Source of the DNA: a virus
Virus record (IMG/VR): IMGVR_UViG_3300036884_000192
Coordinates: 1-23,161 of that record
Direction: 5' to 3' (one strand)
DNA length: 23,161 nucleotides
The position numbers and the translations under genes were made by a program. Below are positions 16,408 through 23,161 of this stretch, one piece after another; within the stretch, counting starts at the first letter, position 1; each line of letters opens with the position of its first letter. Under the pieces are notes generated by a model. It searched no databases, was not told the origin of the DNA, and worked only from the letters and a program-made list of their open reading frames with translations.

Positions 16408-17787
16408 GTGATCTCCATCCTGACCCCAACTCGAAACCGACCGAAAGAGCTGCTCCGGCTTGCTGATTCCGTGCGGGCCACGGCACAACGCTCGCAGGAA
16501 ATCGTGGCGCGCATCGACGATGACGAGCCGCAGCGGGCCGCCTATGAGGCCATCAAAGGGGTGCGGCTGATTTCCGGGCCACGGCTGGTGATGTCGGACC
16601 TGTGGAACGCGTGCTCACAAGAAGCGCAAGGTGACATTCAACTGCTTTGCGGGGACGACATCGTGTTCCGCACGCCGGGCTGGGATGCTCTGATCGAGGA
16701 TGCGTTCCTTGAGTCACCGGATAAAATCCTGCTCGTTCACGGCGATGACCTGAGCCCGAACGGGAAGAAGTTCGGCACGCATCCGGCCCTTCACCGCCGC
16801 TGGATCGAAATCACGGGCCGCTTCACCTGCCCGCTCTTTTCTTGTGATTGGGCGGACACCTGGCTCAACTACGTCGCGGACATGCTGGGACGCAGGCGCT
16901 ATCTGCCTTATGTCACCGAGCACATGCATTGGGTCTTTGGGAAAGGCATCGTCGACCAGACGATGCGTGAGAACATGGCGCGCCGGCAGAGGGACGATCC
17001 GGCAGCGCTGTTCGCCAAGCTTGAACCTGAGCGGCTCGCGGAAGTCGAGAAACTGAGGAACGCGATGGTTCCTTCCCGTTGGTCAATTCTGATCCTGACG
17101 ATGCCGGAGCGCAGGGACTCCATGGCCCGCCTGCGATCCTGCCTTATCCCGCAAGTCGCCCGACATCCAGACGTGCAGGTCTTGGTGCGGACATCCGATC
17201 CAAGCCTCTCGCTGGGCGCGAACCGCCAAGCTCTGCTCGATCAAGCCCAGGGTGAGTACGTGTCGTTCATCGACGACGACGATCTGGTCGCGCCTGATTT
17301 CGTGGACCGCGTGCGCCCGCTGCTGGATGGCGTTGACTATGTGCCCTTCCGCGTTCAGCAATACGCGGACGGCGTGCCCTTGAAGCCATCTCTCATCTCT
17401 CTGAGCTACGGCGGGTGGTCGGCTGATGAAAAGCACTACTACCGGGACATCGTTCATGTTTGCCCGATCCGGCGCGTGCTGGCGCTCATGAGCCCAATGG
17501 AAGGCGGTTACAGCGAAGACGCGCGATGGGGAAACAGGCTGAGAAAGCTTGGCGTGGTGCGCACGGAGCACGTCATTGAAGACGTGCTCTACTTCTATTA
17601 TTGGAAGTCGGGAAAGCCCGTGCCGCGGATAGTCCCGAAACCTGTGATGGCGGAATGGCCAAGTCAACGGGCAGAGAATCCCGATGTCACGGCTTGCCCG
17701 AACTGCCGGGTACGGGGAATGCTTGTTCCATCGAATGGCTGCCTGCACTGCAATCAGTGCGGGGCGAACGTGGGGGAGACTGCCTAA
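16408..17787 (+). CDS. Tandem GT2-like glycosyltransferase with C-terminal zinc ribbon
   Basis: I choose GTG 16408 because AAGGAG (16394-16399) sits 8 nt before it; GTG 16399 overlaps that site. The first half (residues 1-215) has the GT-A start ISILTPTRNRP and CGDDI (81-85). The second half starts again with SILILTMPERRDSMARL (225-241) and has the metal-binding acidic run FIDDDD (287-292). The C-terminus adds a four-Cys zinc ribbon (CPNC 430-433, CNQC 448-451). So this is a fusion of two GT-A/GT2-type domains, plausibly adding two sugars in turn, with the ribbon as a docking or targeting element. The first domain keeps an acidic GDD but has a divergent centre; it may be structural only. The same ribbon, with the same spacing, ends the terminase. 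Confidence 0.85.
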   Translation: MISILTPTRNRPKELLRLADSVRATAQRSQEIVARIDDDEPQRAAYEAIKGVRLISGPRLVMSDLWNACSQEAQGDIQLLCGDDIVFRTPGWDALIEDAFLESPDKILLVHGDDLSPNGKKFGTHPALHRRWIEITGRFTCPLFSCDWADTWLNYVADMLGRRRYLPYVTEHMHWVFGKGIVDQTMRENMARRQRDDPAALFAKLEPERLAEVEKLRNAMVPSRWSILILTMPERRDSMARLRSCLIPQVARHPDVQVLVRTSDPSLSLGANRQALLDQAQGEYVSFIDDDDLVAPDFVDRVRPLLDGVDYVPFRVQQYADGVPLKPSLISLSYGGWSADEKHYYRDIVHVCPIRRVLALMSPMEGGYSEDARWGNRLRKLGVVRTEHVIEDVLYFYYWKSGKPVPRIVPKPVMAEWPSQRAENPDVTACPNCRVRGMLVPSNGCLHCNQCGANVGETA

Positions 17788-18563
17788 TGTCGATCAAAGA
17801 CAAATCGCTCAACATCCTCGTGCCGATGTACGGCGGCATGGGCACGGTTAACTTCTTCGAGTCGTTCACTCGGCTCATTCTGATGTTGATGCACCATGGC
17901 GTGAAGTTCAGCTACACGTTCACCTACAACGAGTCGCTGATTACTCGGGGCCGGAACCGGCTGGTGGACGAGTACCTGAAGAACCACGAAGAGACGCATG
18001 CGCTGTTCGTGGACGCGGACATCGGATTCCAGGCTGAGGACGTGCTGGCGATGCTGGAGCTTGACCTTGACATCATTGCGGCGCCCTGCGCGAAGAAGTC
18101 GATCAATTGGGGGCGGATCGAGCGGACGATCCGCAAGAACGGGCGCGCCTTCACGCCGGATGAGATGTCTCGCATCTCCGCGGACTTCGTGTTCAATTAC
18201 GAGCCATTCGTGGGCCGCCGCGAGATCAAGCTTGACGAATTGCAGGAGATGCGATGCATGGGTACCGGGCTCATGATGATCCGCCGCAACGTGTTCGCGA
18301 AGTTCCGAGAGGCTTACCCGGACCGCTGGTACGAGTCGCGGTCGGACCCGAACGCGCTGCCCGGGCCGATTCATGATTTTTTCCGGGTCGGCGTCAATCC
18401 GGACACGCATGAATACGACTCGGAAGATTACTTCTTCTGCACCGACGCGAAAGCCATCGGGTTCAAAGTTTGGATGATCCCCTGGATGCGGACCTCGCAC
18501 ATGGGGACGTACAAGTTCATCGCGGACATGCCGGCCGTGGCGGCGCTGTCGGGAGACCTCTAA
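17787..18563 (+). CDS. GT-A glycosyltransferase (DAD motif)
   Basis: TAATG overlap with the previous gene and GGGGGAG before it set the start at 17787. The 258-residue protein has a Rossmann-like opening (LNILVPMYGGMG), a conserved-looking NESLITRGRNRLVDEYL stretch (48-64), and the metal-binding DxD motif in HALFVDADIGF (DAD 76-78). MRCMGTGLMMIRRNVF follows, then EDYFFCTDAKAIGFKVW, the usual end of a GT-A catalytic domain. The whole pattern is common in phage-encoded glycosyltransferases. It closes the decoration cassette and is followed without a gap by a small ORF and the connector gene. Donor and acceptor unknown. Confidence 0.85.
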   Translation: MSIKDKSLNILVPMYGGMGTVNFFESFTRLILMLMHHGVKFSYTFTYNESLITRGRNRLVDEYLKNHEETHALFVDADIGFQAEDVLAMLELDLDIIAAPCAKKSINWGRIERTIRKNGRAFTPDEMSRISADFVFNYEPFVGRREIKLDELQEMRCMGTGLMMIRRNVFAKFREAYPDRWYESRSDPNALPGPIHDFFRVGVNPDTHEYDSEDYFFCTDAKAIGFKVWMIPWMRTSHMGTYKFIADMPAVAALSGDL

Positions 18564-18679
18564 TGGAAAACACGGACTTGGTGCGGTGGATTTGTAAAAG
18601 CTTCGGGACGCGTCCCTTGACCGGGGGGGCGATCATCGAGGGCGGGGCGGCTGGCGGCGAGACGACTGCTGCCCCGTAA
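18563..18679 (+). CDS. Short peptide between glycosyltransferase and connector (38 aa)
   Basis: The ATG at 18563 overlaps the preceding stop as TAATG, as other genes in this operon do. The peptide starts MENTDLVRWICKSFGTRPLT and continues with a Gly/Ala-rich tail. No motif is visible. It may be a real coupled microprotein of the virion operon or merely an open stretch. Confidence 0.45.
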   Translation: MENTDLVRWICKSFGTRPLTGGAIIEGGAAGGETTAAP

Positions 18680-18701
18680 CCCTGAGAAAGGCAGAGACAG
18701 T

Positions 18702-19571
18702 ATGGGCCCCAACACGATTGATCTTACGAGCCTGGCAGCGGTCAAGAGCCGAGCGGAAGTCAAATCGACGACGGACGATGCGGAGATCCAAGCATCCATC
18801 ACGGCCTTCTCGCAATGGCTGTTGGACTTCACCGGGCAGGCATCGCTCAACTCCGTGGTGGCCCATGATGACGTGTACGACGGGAACGGCAACGCACGCC
18901 TCATGCTGAACAACTATCCGGTCCTGAACGTGTCGAGCGTGACGATGAATGGGGTGGGCGTGCCCGTGTCCTCAGGCGCGAACGTGTGGGGCTATTACGT
19001 CGAGCAGTCCAAGAAGTCTCTCGGGCTTCGCGGCGGCGTGGGCAACTTCACAACGTTCCCCTATCCGACGCCTCTGAGCTATCGCGAGCGCGGGCCGGTG
19101 TTCCGGCGCGGCCAGGGCAACATCGAGGTCGTTTACAGCGCAGGCTACTCCCCTAGTTTGGTGCAGAACGATGTTGATAACGTGACGGCTGGAACGATCA
19201 CCCTACAGGAAGCGCCCTGGGTTGCGGATGCGGGCGTGACGTACTATCCGTCCTTGAACGCGATGGCGCATGTATCGAGCGGACCCGGCCCGGGGGAGTA
19301 TGCCGTATCGAACGGGCTTTACGTGTTCAGCACCAGCGATGAAGGGCAACTCGTCGCGGCGAGTTACCAGATCAATCAGCCACCGTTCAATCTGGAATAC
19401 GCGGTGCGCTGCTGCGTAGCGCTCAATTACAAGCGTAAGGGGTGGCAAGACCAGAAATCGCGCGCCGTGACCACTCAAGGCGGGTCTGCCACCACGACGT
19501 ACCGGGATTGGGATGCACCGCCCGAATACATGAAGGTGTTCGAGTACTACCAGAGGAAGGCGATCCGGTGA
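18702..19571 (+). CDS. Head-tail connector (gp6/adaptor-like)
   Basis: GAGAAAGG upstream of ATG 18702 is the ribosome binding site. The first 50 residues (LAAVKSRAEVKSTTDDAEIQ, then ITAFSQWLLDFTG) match the helical N-terminus of phage gp6-like head-tail connectors, which form a ring under the portal. The beta-rich middle (residues 55-225) with VYDGNGNARLML and NNYPVLNVSSVTMNG is longer than in the minimal family, and AVRCCVALNYKRKG forms a C-terminal helix followed by PPEYMKVFEYYQRKA. Position first after the decoration cassette and before the tail-completion genes supports the adaptor role. The central insertion (about 150-215) may decorate the neck. Confidence 0.75.
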   Translation: MGPNTIDLTSLAAVKSRAEVKSTTDDAEIQASITAFSQWLLDFTGQASLNSVVAHDDVYDGNGNARLMLNNYPVLNVSSVTMNGVGVPVSSGANVWGYYVEQSKKSLGLRGGVGNFTTFPYPTPLSYRERGPVFRRGQGNIEVVYSAGYSPSLVQNDVDNVTAGTITLQEAPWVADAGVTYYPSLNAMAHVSSGPGPGEYAVSNGLYVFSTSDEGQLVAASYQINQPPFNLEYAVRCCVALNYKRKGWQDQKSRAVTTQGGSATTTYRDWDAPPEYMKVFEYYQRKAIR

Positions 19572-20179
19572 TTACGATTTCATTTAATAACTCTGATCGA
19601 CGTGTCACGTTGGCGCTCCGGGCGCGCGGTCCGAAGCTTATCGCCGCCGAGAAGCGAACGCTGGCCGAGTTGATGGTGGATCTTCAAGCGGTCATCCACC
19701 GCAAGCTGTCGGGTGAGGTTTTGAACTCGCGAGGTGGGGGCGGCAGCTTGATTGGCTCAGTGCGGCAAACTCCTATCACCGTGACTGGGAGTGCCATCTC
19801 GGGCAGCGTGCAGGCAGGGGGCGGGTTGCTGTGGTGGGCTACCGTGCACGAGGAGGGCGGGGAAAAAGAATATGAAATCCTGCCGGGCATCCTGACGGGG
19901 AAGTCGAATAAAAAAGCTCTGGCATTCTTCGGGCAGGGGGCGACTGGATTAAGTTTCGGAACCACGGCCATGACCAGTTTGTATCATAAAAGGGGTGTCT
20001 TGGGAGGGACGCTGCGGGCGAATAAGTTTGGAGCCTTCGCGACAGCAGGGGGGATCGTGGTGAGGAAGGTGATTCACCCTCCATTGCCCAAGCGGTCCTT
20101 CATGGCCACTTCGCTGGAAGAGCTGCGAGGCCGGATCATTCAGAGGGTTTTTGAGACGGCGGCGGGAGCGTTGCGATGA
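19568..20179 (+). CDS. Head-tail joining / gp10-like neck protein
   Basis: GTG 19568 overlaps the connector stop (GTGA) and follows AGGAAGG, so I choose it over upstream in-frame codons. The 203-residue product starts with a helix (PKLIAAEKRTLAELMVDLQA), then short strands with WWATVHEEGGE and the C-terminal HPPLPKRSFM, then a helix. That order, with HEEGG in the centre and a Pro-rich KRSF end, is familiar from HK97 gp10-like tail-completion or minor tail proteins. These sit between connector and tail terminator. Gene order agrees. A more precise class cannot be given from the sequence alone. Confidence 0.7.
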   Translation: MITISFNNSDRRVTLALRARGPKLIAAEKRTLAELMVDLQAVIHRKLSGEVLNSRGGGGSLIGSVRQTPITVTGSAISGSVQAGGGLLWWATVHEEGGEKEYEILPGILTGKSNKKALAFFGQGATGLSFGTTAMTSLYHKRGVLGGTLRANKFGAFATAGGIVVRKVIHPPLPKRSFMATSLEELRGRIIQRVFETAAGALR

Positions 20180-20661
20180 CGGTGACAGCCTTTGATGATC
20201 TAACCTATCTTGAAGAGGTATATGTGGCGCTGTTCGCGCTGCTGCAGGCGGCGACTTTTGCAGCCGGGGTCAAGCTTCAGACCTCGATGCGCGCCTTCAT
20301 GGTTCCGGATCAGGTGGCTCCGGCCGACATGCCAGCGCTCATTCTGATCGAGGGGCCGATGCACGTCGAGCAGAAAGTGGTCTTCGGACCCGCGAAGTGG
20401 ACGTTGACGGCGCTTGCGGCGCTCTATGTGCGCGCGGAAGGAACGGCTGCGCCAAACCAAAGCCCTCTCTCGGTCACGACCGCGAACTCGTTGATTTGGG
20501 GGATCCGGAAGGCTTTTGAGACGACACCTCCATACGAGAAACAGACGCTCGGGGGACTGGTGGTTCACGCTTGGATCGACGGAGAGGTTTTGCCGGAAGT
20601 CACAAGCGAACAGATTTTGATCACGGTGCCCATCTACATGATTGCGGGTCCCGTGGACTAG
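20176..20661 (+). CDS. Tail terminator-like protein
   Basis: ATG 20176 overlaps the preceding stop as ATGA. The protein (161 aa) has an N-terminal helix (TYLEEVYVALFALLQAA), two central strands (PADMPALILIEGP, KVVFGPAKWTLTALAALYV), a helix (SVTTANSLIWGIRKAFE) and a closing strand pair. This mixed fold and size match tail terminator or tail-completion proteins, which cap the tail tube and join it to the head. The neighbours (neck protein before, tail tube after) agree. No motif separates it from other small neck proteins. Confidence 0.65.
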   Translation: MTVTAFDDLTYLEEVYVALFALLQAATFAAGVKLQTSMRAFMVPDQVAPADMPALILIEGPMHVEQKVVFGPAKWTLTALAALYVRAEGTAAPNQSPLSVTTANSLIWGIRKAFETTPPYEKQTLGGLVVHAWIDGEVLPEVTSEQILITVPIYMIAGPVD

Positions 20662-20669
20662 GTGAGTTG

Positions 20670-20732
20670 ATGCGAAATGAATTGCAAAGCCCGGTCACAA
20701 TCTATCGGAAGCTGGAGGGTGAAAAATGGTAA
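20670..20732 (+). CDS. Possible 20-aa leader peptide before the tail tube gene
   Basis: An ATG at 20670 after AGGTGAG opens a 20-codon ORF that reads as ordinary protein (PVTIYRKLEGEKW) and ends at TAA 20730, 4 nt past the tail-tube start codon. The overlap could couple or tune tube translation. Too short to be sure. Confidence 0.25.
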   Translation: MRNELQSPVTIYRKLEGEKW

Positions 20733-21481
20733 TCAGTTTTGGATCAGGGGTGTTGTTTGGCAAGCCCGTGGCCGGGAATCTCCCCACGAACCCGACCCCG
20801 TTCAAATTCGGTGTGCTGCAAGAGGTCACGGTGGACTTCAAGGGCGACCTGAAAAAGCTCTATGGACAATATCAACTGCCCGTGGCGACGGCCCGCGGCA
20901 AGATTGACTGCACGATCAAGGGCAAGCTGGCCGTCTTCGATCCGGCGCTGCTCAATCAGTTGTATTTCGCGCAGGCCAGCACGGCTGGGTATTCGCTCAT
21001 CGTAGATGGCGAAGCCCACACGGTTTCCAATACCAACTCGGCAACGGTGACGAACGCTGGCGTCATCACGGATTGGGGCGTCACTGATGCCCTGACCGGC
21101 CAGGGTTTCACCTGCATGCCGAACGCGGCGGCGGTGACGGTGGCCGGAGAGTACTTTCCCAACGTCACGAGCGGCGTTTATGCCTTCTCGGGCACTGACG
21201 GGACGGCGGCTCGCGCCGTCAAGATCAGTTACGCTTACACCACCAACGTGGGCGTGACGATCACCATCGACAACCAACTCATGGGCTATGCGCCGGAACT
21301 CGCAATGCTTCTGTATAACAAGTTCCGGAACAAGTACCTGGCGATCCAGCTCAATGATGTGACCCTGGGCTCGATCAACATCCCGACGAAACTCGAAGAT
21401 TTTTGGGTTTCGGATTTCGACGGCAGCGCCAACGCCGATGCCTCGAACACGCTCGGCCTGCTCATGATGGACAGTTTCTAA
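20726..21481 (+). CDS. Major tail tube protein
   Basis: GGAGGG upstream of ATG 20726 is a strong ribosome binding site. The 251-residue product is almost wholly beta: GVLFGKP, FKFGVLQEVTVDFKGDLKKL, KIDCTIKGKLAVFD, then a middle insertion (about 80-160) with an Ig-like look and repeated Asn/Thr/Val turns, and a last part KISYAYTTNVGVTITIDNQL and LAIQLNDVTLGS. The EVTVDFKGDLKKLYGQY start is typical of tube proteins that stack as hexamer rings. It sits between the tail terminator-like gene and the tail chaperone, as in siphophages; no sheath gene is present beside it. Confidence 0.8.
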   Translation: MVISFGSGVLFGKPVAGNLPTNPTPFKFGVLQEVTVDFKGDLKKLYGQYQLPVATARGKIDCTIKGKLAVFDPALLNQLYFAQASTAGYSLIVDGEAHTVSNTNSATVTNAGVITDWGVTDALTGQGFTCMPNAAAVTVAGEYFPNVTSGVYAFSGTDGTAARAVKISYAYTTNVGVTITIDNQLMGYAPELAMLLYNKFRNKYLAIQLNDVTLGSINIPTKLEDFWVSDFDGSANADASNTLGLLMMDSF

Positions 21482-21551
21482 GATCAACCAGGTGCGGGGG
21501 CGGTGGCGAGCACGCCTGCTACCGCCCACAGCCAGAGAAGAGGAGAATCAA

Positions 21552-21755
21552 ATGGTCACGCTCATCGTATCGTTCATCGTCATCTTCGGGATCGGGGTGG
21601 GCATCGGATTCGCCGTGGGGCGCATCAAGAATGCCAAGAAGCTGGAAACAATCAGACTGGACTTGGACAGGATGGTGGGCGCAGGTTCAGATGAAGTCAA
21701 AAAGATTGCCGCTGCGCTCAGGGCAAAACTCAAGACAGGAAAGAAGGCACTGTGA
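21552..21755 (+). CDS. Small single-span membrane protein (67 aa)
   Basis: A strong AGAGGAG ribosome binding site precedes ATG 21552. Residues 3-24 (LIVSFIVIFGIGVGIGFAVG) form one clear transmembrane helix; the rest is a basic, charged cytoplasmic helix ending KTGKKAL. No charge or Cys motif of a holin pair or lipoprotein is visible. It overlaps the chaperone start as GTGA, so it is made with the tail genes. It could be a tail-associated membrane protein, an entry factor or a holin-like peptide; no function can be assigned. Confidence 0.7.
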   Translation: MVTLIVSFIVIFGIGVGIGFAVGRIKNAKKLETIRLDLDRMVGAGSDEVKKIAAALRAKLKTGKKAL

Positions 21756-22156
21756 CTGACATGAGCACTCCAAAGTTTGACGGTGAGAAGGTTCGCCTGG
21801 GCGGCCGGGAGTACATACTGCCGTCGCTCTCGGTAAAACAGACTCGCCAGTTATGGGAGAAGATCCGGGGGCTGAACAAAGGCATTACGGAAGACAGCCT
21901 GCCGGACAAACAGCATGACGCCGTGGAAGTGATCCATGCGGCGCTCTCGCGCAACTACCCGTCCATGACGTTTGATGAAGTGGATGAGCTGGTGGACATG
22001 AACAACATGGGTAATCTGTTGAGGGTCGTGTCCGGGCAATCGGGGCTCACAGGCCCGGGGCCTGTGCCGGCCGGGGAAGCGGCTCAGCCGTCGTCAACTG
22101 GGCCGACCTCTACGGAGCCATCATCACCCGCACCGGCTGGACCTACGAATACATAG
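21752..22156 (+). CDS. Tail assembly chaperone, short (G-like) product
   Basis: I start at GTG 21752, overlapping the previous stop, with AGAAGG just upstream; ATG 21761 is an in-frame alternative. The product is acidic and helical (REYILPSLSVKQTRQLWEKI, HDAVEVIHAALSRNYPSMTF, DEVDELVDMNN), the usual make-up of the G part of the lambda G/GT chaperone pair, which keeps the tape measure soluble while the tube polymerises. The last 35 residues after GLTGPG are Pro/Ser/Thr-rich and look non-functional, as expected for readthrough past an unused frameshift site. A -1 shift at 22054-22060 yields the longer GT-like protein. Confidence 0.75.
   Translation: MTDMSTPKFDGEKVRLGGREYILPSLSVKQTRQLWEKIRGLNKGITEDSLPDKQHDAVEVIHAALSRNYPSMTFDEVDELVDMNNMGNLLRVVSGQSGLTGPGPVPAGEAAQPSSTGPTSTEPSSPAPAGPTNT
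22054..22060 (+). other. Candidate -1 ribosomal frameshift (slippery) site
   Basis: CCCGGGG reads as C CCG GGG in the chaperone frame and fits the X XXY YYZ slippery pattern: after a -1 shift the codons become CCC GGG. The -1 frame is open from 22015 to 22398 and is well coding after this point. The following sequence is very GC-rich, but I cannot identify a clear stimulatory stem or pseudoknot by eye. Confidence 0.65.
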
Positions 22157-22398
22157 ACGATCTAAGCCTGTGCCGCGCGCTAGAGTTTATGGATTTCATG
22201 GGACGTACTCCGGCACTGCGCCTGGCTCCGGGAAAGGAAAGAGATCCGAACGCCTGGGAGCCGGTAAGCGAACAAGATGCGCTAGGAAAGTTCTCGGCTT
22301 TGCAGGCTGTGATGCCGGGAGTGACCGGAATAGCGGCGCCACTCCGAGACGCGATTGCCTGGGCAGAGGCAGAGAAAGCCAAGCGGGGCATGAACTGA
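22060..22398 (+). CDS. Tail assembly chaperone, T-like extension (frameshift product)
   Basis: This frame has no reliable start of its own: the first ATG (22189) falls inside an obvious domain. Reading from the slippery site gives a short Gly/Ala-rich joint, then VVNWADLYGAIITRTGWTYE, YIDDLSLCRALEFMDFMGR and a C-terminal helical part ending in DAIAWAEAEKAKRGMN. WADLYGxxxTxxGWxxEYxxDL is the kind of sequence seen in T-like chaperone extensions and binds the tape measure. With the G part the fusion would be about 215 residues (21752-22398). It ends one nucleotide before the tape measure ATG. Confidence 0.75.
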   Translation, partial: ACAGRGSGSAVVNWADLYGAIITRTGWTYEYIDDLSLCRALEFMDFMGRTPALRLAPGKERDPNAWEPVSEQDALGKFSALQAVMPGVTGIAAPLRDAIAWAEAEKAKRGMN

Positions 22399-22399
22399 A

Positions 22400-23161
22400 A
22401 TGGCAACAAACGACATCCTTGAAGTCGGCGCAGTCATCAACCTGGGGCAAATCCTTCCCGGCTTAGACACCCTTGCTGCAAAAACTGAAGGCGTCTGCGA
22501 GCAGATGACCATGTCGTTTGCCGGACCTGCTCAGGCGTCCATGGAGTTCGGCAGGAGCTTCGCAGCTTCCATTCCAGAAATCGTCCGGATTCCCCCAGCG
22601 GTTGATCTGATTCCACCGGCCATGGGGCGCGCCCACAGTTCAGCAAGGGGAGCCACCGAAGCGATGCGGGGCATGGGCGAGGAAATGGGCGTCCATCTGC
22701 CGCGCTTCGTGAGTTCCTTCCTGGCCCACGTCGGGCCGGTTGGCGGGATCATGGCGGCGGCCTTCGCACCGATCGCGATCATCGGGTTGATCGAGTTCTT
22801 GGGCAAGGTTCCAGACGCCATCAGTAAGATGACCGATTCGATCATGGGCTATGGGGAAGCACAAAAAGAAGCTTTCAAAGAGGCTGTCAAAGGTTCGGAT
22901 GAGGCGCTGACCCACGCCAAGAGTTTGTATCAAGCGCAGCAGAATCTTGCCGACATCAACAAGATTGCTGCCACGACCGGCGTTGATTCGATGAAGCTTT
23001 ACGAAAAGGCGGCCCTGGACGCGGACCGATCCTGGTGGAATCTCATCCCTGGCTTCGGCATTGCAATTAGCATGTACAAAGCCTATCAGAGCGATGTGAA
23101 GGGAGTGGCGAACGCCTCGGCAAAGGCAGCTAAGGATGGCATTGAACTGCGGGCGACAGAA
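22400..23161 (+). CDS. Tail tape measure protein, N-terminal part (runs off the window)
   Basis: ATG 22400 follows the chaperone stop by one nucleotide; the ribosome binding site is weak and coupling is likely. 254 residues are visible and the frame is open to the window end. The visible part shows GAVINLGQILPGLDTLAAK, a helical region, a hydrophobic segment (PVGGIMAAAFAPIAIIGLIE, near residues 113-132) and long helices rich in Ala, Lys and Gln (GEAQKEAFKEAVKGSDEALT). The chaperone pair before it, the helical composition and the membrane-like segment are those of a tape measure protein, which sets tail length and often helps DNA cross the inner membrane. The remainder lies beyond the window. 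Confidence 0.85.
   Translation, partial: MATNDILEVGAVINLGQILPGLDTLAAKTEGVCEQMTMSFAGPAQASMEFGRSFAASIPEIVRIPPAVDLIPPAMGRAHSSARGATEAMRGMGEEMGVHLPRFVSSFLAHVGPVGGIMAAAFAPIAIIGLIEFLGKVPDAISKMTDSIMGYGEAQKEAFKEAVKGSDEALTHAKSLYQAQQNLADINKIAATTGVDSMKLYEKAALDADRSWWNLIPGFGIAISMYKAYQSDVKGVANASAKAAKDGIELRATE

Noticed and set aside
18470-18679. A 69-codon ORF overlapping the end of the glycosyltransferase
   Set aside because: Its first 31 codons are shadow of the glycosyltransferase gene; only the part from ATG 18563 is plausible and is listed as such.
22189-22398. Separate 69-codon gene after the tail chaperone
   Set aside because: The same frame is well coding far upstream of its first ATG, and a slippery site joins it to the chaperone; it is the T-like extension rather than an independent gene.

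Overview
This window is one continuous, entirely plus-strand block of tailed-phage virion genes, from a phage or an intact prophage. It runs from the DNA-packaging genes to the start of the tail tape measure. Gene order is the textbook one: terminase, portal, MuF head protein, protease, putative scaffold, major capsid protein, head-tail connectors, tail tube, tail chaperone with a frameshift, tape measure. No sheath gene lies beside the tube gene, which suggests a long non-contractile (siphovirus) tail. The DNA is GC-rich, starts are ATG or GTG with GGAGG-type ribosome binding sites, and many genes overlap as ATGA, TAATG or GTGA, so expression is probably operonic. No integrase, repressor, tRNA, rRNA or host gene is present, so the host cannot be named beyond a GC-rich bacterium.

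Layout: 1-2516 holds a possible small-terminase fragment, a small winged-helix protein and the large terminase (ending in a zinc ribbon). 2513-3807 holds five small genes, several with Cys pairs. 3804-3946 is a leader with a possible promoter and three consecutive hairpins, the last a terminator-like one. 3947-8316 encodes the portal and MuF proteins. 8450-12159 holds the protease, a His-rich putative scaffold and the major capsid protein, closed by a second terminator-like hairpin. 12253-14604 is a collagen-like fibre with two discoidin-like domains. 14626-18563 is a virion-decoration cassette: a CgeB-type glycosyltransferase, an FkbM methyltransferase, a tandem GT2-type protein and a further GT-A enzyme. 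18563-23161 holds the connector, tail completion, tail tube, membrane peptide, tail chaperone and partial tape measure genes.

The most unusual feature is that the portal and MuF proteins both carry extra effector-like domains. Each is introduced by a copy of the same short linker (core KYSEDQ, then a Gly-rich end). The portal ends in an HExxH metallopeptidase-like domain resembling the anthrax-lethal-factor fold. The MuF protein has a ParB/sulfiredoxin-like domain before, and an ADP-ribosyltransferase-like domain after, its head-morphogenesis core. I read this as a modular cargo system in which toxin-like enzymes ride in the virion at the portal vertex. Two further points stand out: a GPT-rich collagen fibre sits next to its own possible glycosylation genes, and nearly the same C-terminal zinc ribbon is attached to both the terminase and a glycosyltransferase.
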